A stretch of 18,434 nucleotides of DNA from CAYQXJ01 sp964421565. GTDB lineage: Bacteria > Planctomycetota > Brocadiia > SM23-32. Positions within the stretch are counted from its first letter, which is position 1; each line of letters starts with the position of its first letter. Below the pieces are notes generated by a model. The model searched no databases, was not told where the DNA came from, and saw only the letters and a program-made list of their open reading frames with translations. Made by a program: the position numbers and the translations under genes. The stretch spans positions 1 through 18,434 of the forward strand of contig CAYQXJ010000027.1 of NCBI GenBank assembly GCA_964421565.1, given 5' to 3'. Below, piece by piece: positions 16,503-18,434 of the stretch.

Positions 16503-16523
16503 GCACGGGCAGGATGCCCGTGC
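16503..16523. repeat. REP-like palindrome of PVC-type genomes
   Basis: GCACGGGCA, loop GGA, TGCCCGTGC: a perfect 9-base stem with a three-base loop. Translated in different frames it gives the peptides TGILPV and HGQDARAT, which I know as frequent spurious ORF products in Planctomycetes, Lentisphaerae and Verrucomicrobia genomes where this palindrome is highly repeated. It abuts a run of nine C residues and lies just past the broken end of the GxxExxY gene. Only one copy is seen here. Confidence 0.6.
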
Positions 16524-16529
16524 TACGCA

Positions 16530-16634
16530 CTACACACCGCAGCCGACCACTAAGTCCCAGCCGAGGGCGTTGTGCACGCGGTAGGCGGCGCCGATGATGG
16601 CCTCGCTCGTTTCGCCGTGCCGCAGGTTACTCAT
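16530..16634 (-). pseudogene. Truncated GxxExxY protein gene (5' remnant)
   Basis: From the ATG at 16634 the frame reads MSNLRHGETSEAIIGAAYRV then HNALGWDL, the diagnostic N-terminus of the GxxExxY family (about 125 residues, role unknown). After ALGW the similarity stops, where FLEKVYENAL is expected, and a TAG follows at 16530. Only 34 residues remain, so the GxxExxY motif itself is lost. The break coincides with the REP-like palindrome seven bases further on. Confidence 0.75.
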
Positions 16635-16659
16635 CGGTCGTTATCCGCCCTGATCCGTG

Positions 16660-16809
16660 TCAAAACAGGTCATAGCCGTAGCCGTCGAGGCTGCCGCCGG
16701 AGTCGTTCAGGTGGGTCAGGTAGGCCCCGCTGGCGTACTGCCGCTTCTTGAGCAGCCGGCCCGCCCAGGTGTCCGCCACGCGGTCGTTTGTGCCGTCGTT
16801 GACCGTGGT
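16660..16809 (-). pseudogene. Possible Rhs-repeat fragment
   Basis: In the frame ending with TGA at 16660 the translation is TTVNDGTNDRVADTWAGRLL, then KKRQYASGAYLTHLND and GYGYDLF. The GRLLKKRQYASGAYL and YGYDLF segments look like Rhs/YD repeats (G-x-L-x-x-x-x-Y-x-x-G, Y-x-Y-D). There is no start codon or ribosome site; upstream it joins transposase sequence in a different frame near 16810. Likely a displaced Rhs tail, as found behind active Rhs genes. The assignment rests on short motifs and could be wrong. Confidence 0.35.
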
Positions 16810-16810
16810 G

Positions 16811-16953
16811 GGCCGCCCGGCCCTTCGAGACCATCTGCTCCAGGTCCTGTCGCTCCTTTGCCGTCAAGCGCACGATGTACTTCTCCATGCCGACCCTCGC
16901 AGCAGAGTACGCGGCTCTTACTGGAGTTATCGGCAAAAACCGTCAACACTTAA
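16811..16953 (-). mobile_element. Remnant of an IS630-type element (5' end with transposase N-terminus)
   Basis: The ATG at 16888 begins MEKYIVRLTAKERQDLEQMV followed by SKGRAA, the N-terminal start of IS630-family transposases, which normally continues RKLxHARILLK. Instead the sequence switches after about 26 codons to the unrelated Rhs-like frame. Upstream lies TTAAGTGTTGACGGTTTTTG (minus strand, about 16934-16953), which resembles the terminal part of such elements. The rest of the transposase, including the DDE residues, is absent. No second end or target duplication was found, so the right boundary is approximate. Confidence 0.6.
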
Positions 16954-16999
16954 GGTCAATCTTGAAGGGCCACTATGTTACATATCGCAAGTGCCGTGC

Positions 17000-17011
17000 G
17001 GACATATGTCC
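17000..17011. repeat. 12-base perfect palindrome
   Basis: GGACATATGTCC lies 22 bases past the stop of the putative immunity gene. It may be an operator or a chance palindrome; there is no T-run to make it a terminator. Confidence 0.25.
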
Positions 17012-17033
17012 TCGGTATCAATCTTCCCTCCCC

Positions 17034-17525
17034 TCACTCCAGGTTCGACCACCGCATCACTTCGTCGACCAATTCCTGGGGGATGACCGGGCGAAATAAG
17101 TCGGTCACATGTGCATCACTCACAGGAAGGTCCGCATCTCGGATTGAGAGAACGCTGGTGGGCTTCGTCGCAGCGTCTATTCTCCCCAGGTCAGTGATTA
17201 TCTGCAAACGGCCTTCACTGGGTTGAAGTAGAATAGTGCGCATCAATTCGGGTTCGCATTCCCCGCTGGACCGTTTGCGTCTGTCCGAAACATCGACAAG
17301 ATCAGTTATGGTCAAATCGGCAGGAATACTTCGGTACCGATATGAAGGGATGATGCCCAATAATCGGGACTTCAGTGGGGTCTCTCGCGCCAAGCGCTGC
17401 AGACTGACGTGAAGCTCGCCGCCGTGCGACTGCCTTACCCGCGTCACTTCGGAATCGTGCAGAAAAGCACCGAGCTTCGCTACTTCCTCGGGCTCGGCGG
17501 AGGCAATCTGTACAGCAAGTTGCAC
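17034..17525 (-). CDS. Putative immunity protein for the adjacent Rhs toxin
   Basis: The GTG at 17525 follows AGGAGG by 10 bases, giving 163 residues; a TTG at 17549 is possible but is not placed after that ribosome site. No signal peptide or membrane helix is seen, so the product is likely cytosolic. The sequence (VQLAVQIASAEPEEVAKLGA, FLHDSEVTRVRQ, GELHVSLQRLARE) looks like a small alpha/beta protein; LHD followed by alternating strands is seen in some Rhs-associated immunity proteins, but I do not recognise the family. It begins 34 bases after the Rhs stop on the same strand, exactly where an immunity gene sits in Rhs toxin loci. Composition is less GC-rich by eye than the window average (line 17101-17160: 33 of 60). 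Role inferred from position only. Confidence 0.7.
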   Translation of the reverse strand: MQLAVQIASAEPEEVAKLGAFLHDSEVTRVRQSHGGELHVSLQRLARETPLKSRLLGIIPSYRYRSIPADLTITDLVDVSDRRKRSSGECEPELMRTILLQPSEGRLQIITDLGRIDAATKPTSVLSIRDADLPVSDAHVTDLFRPVIPQELVDEVMRWSNLE

Positions 17526-17559
17526 AGGCAGGCTTCCTCCTGAGGGCAAGGGGCACCAC

Positions 17560-18434
17560 TCAACCTGGCCACAGCGGAATCTGCAACCACTTACCGGAAC
17601 CGCTGATCCCCTTCAACCAGTATCCGATGCGCAGATGAGTCGCGTCACCGATTAACGGGAAAGAGTGATGTGGCCCTTCCAGTGACATCTTCGCCAAAAC
17701 ACGAGTCTCTTTCATAACCTCGATGGACCCTACGACCGCCGCGGCCCCAGCTGCCACAGTTCCCGTGCCCAAGGCCACCTTCGTAGGCGTCTCAGCCCAT
17801 GTTCCCTCGGCCTGGCCGAGCGCGCAGGCCTCATAACGCTCATCTAACGGAGGCCGCTCAAGCCCAAGGACTGGATATACAAGAGTTCCGGACATAGAGT
17901 GGAATTGCTTCTGGAGACTTTCCGCAAAGCCCCGCCAGAAAGATTCACAATAATCCGCGTAGCGCCCGTACTTGAGATCGATCTTCTGGCCCACCGAAGG
18001 GCTGCTCTTCGTGCCGCTGGGCTTCGGGCCGCTGTAAGTCAGACCACTCGCGCAGCTCCGTTTGCACCATTCTTCCGTGCGCCCACCGTCCGCAACGCAG
18101 TGGATCACACAGAGCTTGTACCCCTGCAGTGCCCCCTGCCGCCCTTTCTCTGGGTCTATGTCAGGGATATCGTCCAAGTCTGGTAGCTCGAGGAGCCCAA
18201 GCGGATCTGACGCGGCCACCGGGTTCCCGCGCGCAAAGCGATACATTGCTGCAATCACGCGACGCAACAGGGAGTGGCGTCCTCCCGTCAGCGAGAGCCG
18301 CATCTGCAGCGCCAGAGGATCGCGGGTGAGGAAGCGGCCGAGTTCAGTGCTGTAGTAGCGGTGGCGGAATTGCATCAGGCCTGCGGCCGGTTCATGGCGG
18401 CGGCTCTGGAAGAGGTACGGGTTGGCGATGTCGC
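17560..18434 (-). CDS. Rhs polymorphic toxin, C-terminal end (5' end outside window)
   Basis: 290 residues are visible. Residues 1-80 are the Rhs-associated core: NPYLFQSRRHEPAAGLMQFR, RYYSTELGRFLTRDP and finally NPVAASDPLGL, the conserved point after which toxin tips vary. Family members are giant YD-repeat cocoon proteins that deliver a C-terminal toxin in contact-dependent or type VI-linked competition. The tip (81-290) starts acidic (LPDLDDIPDIDPEKG), has a cysteine set C108-x3-C112, C123-x3-C127, a Gly/Ala hydrophobic stretch (TKVALGTGTVAAGAAAVVGS) and ends HHSFPL, THLRIGYWLKGISGSGKWLQ. I do not recognise the toxin family; His255, His256 and His266 are conceivable catalytic residues but this is unproven. 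The segment between RDPL and MYRF is longer than the usual short linker. The downstream gene is its likely antidote. Confidence 0.85.
   Translation of the reverse strand, partial: DIANPYLFQSRRHEPAAGLMQFRHRYYSTELGRFLTRDPLALQMRLSLTGGRHSLLRRVIAAMYRFARGNPVAASDPLGLLELPDLDDIPDIDPEKGRQGALQGYKLCVIHCVADGGRTEEWCKRSCASGLTYSGPKPSGTKSSPSVGQKIDLKYGRYADYCESFWRGFAESLQKQFHSMSGTLVYPVLGLERPPLDERYEACALGQAEGTWAETPTKVALGTGTVAAGAAAVVGSIEVMKETRVLAKMSLEGPHHSFPLIGDATHLRIGYWLKGISGSGKWLQIPLWPG

Noticed and set aside
16033..16530. Minus-strand 165-codon frame beginning MRSTGILPVR
   Set aside because: The start is the translated REP-like palindrome; the rest is Pro/Arg-rich with no motif or ribosome site.

Overview
The window is a GC-rich bacterial chromosomal segment. 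Gene types, the alternative GlmU-like enzyme, the Rhs/GxxExxY/IS630 debris and one short palindrome (16503-16523, of a kind I know from Planctomycetes and related PVC bacteria) suggest an uncultured planctomycete-like or neighbouring lineage. That placement is an inference; no marker RNA or ribosomal gene is present.

Left part (1-8313, all minus strand). glmS is followed by an alternative glmU-type nucleotidyltransferase/acetyltransferase, together supplying UDP-GlcNAc for the envelope, and then by a very large membrane-anchored TPR protein. After a 291-base gap comes a cobalamin-binding-type radical SAM enzyme that runs off the left edge. It has its own predicted promoter and a leader that can fold into a multi-hairpin structure.

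Middle (8314-12161, plus strand). A divergent intergenic region with a good promoter leads into riboflavin synthase (ribE), an exported PEGA-domain protein, and a three-zinc-ribbon membrane protein whose start overlaps the previous stop. This strand converges on the next operon, and the two terminal genes overlap tail-to-tail by 135 bases.

Operon 15673-12027 (minus strand). A near-consensus promoter drives two LPP20-type lipoproteins (the first with an internally duplicated domain), a FlgT-N/LPP20-like exported protein and a four-helix membrane metallophosphoesterase. Spacing runs from 57 bases to overlaps of 11 and 44 bases. In total there are four copies of one fold in consecutive genes, so this looks like an envelope module built by duplication.

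Right part (15750-18434). About 780 bases without genes hold GC-rich repeats. A graveyard follows: a truncated GxxExxY gene, an Rhs-like fragment and the 5' end of an IS630-type element. Last comes the C-terminal end of an Rhs polymorphic toxin with a downstream unrecognised small gene that sits where an immunity gene would be. By eye this toxin/immunity pair is less GC-rich than the rest, as expected for an exchanged cassette.

The most promising undescribed items are the Rhs tip and putative immunity protein, the LPP20 gene cluster, and the structured leader of the radical SAM gene. I saw no tRNA, rRNA, CRISPR array or complete mobile element.
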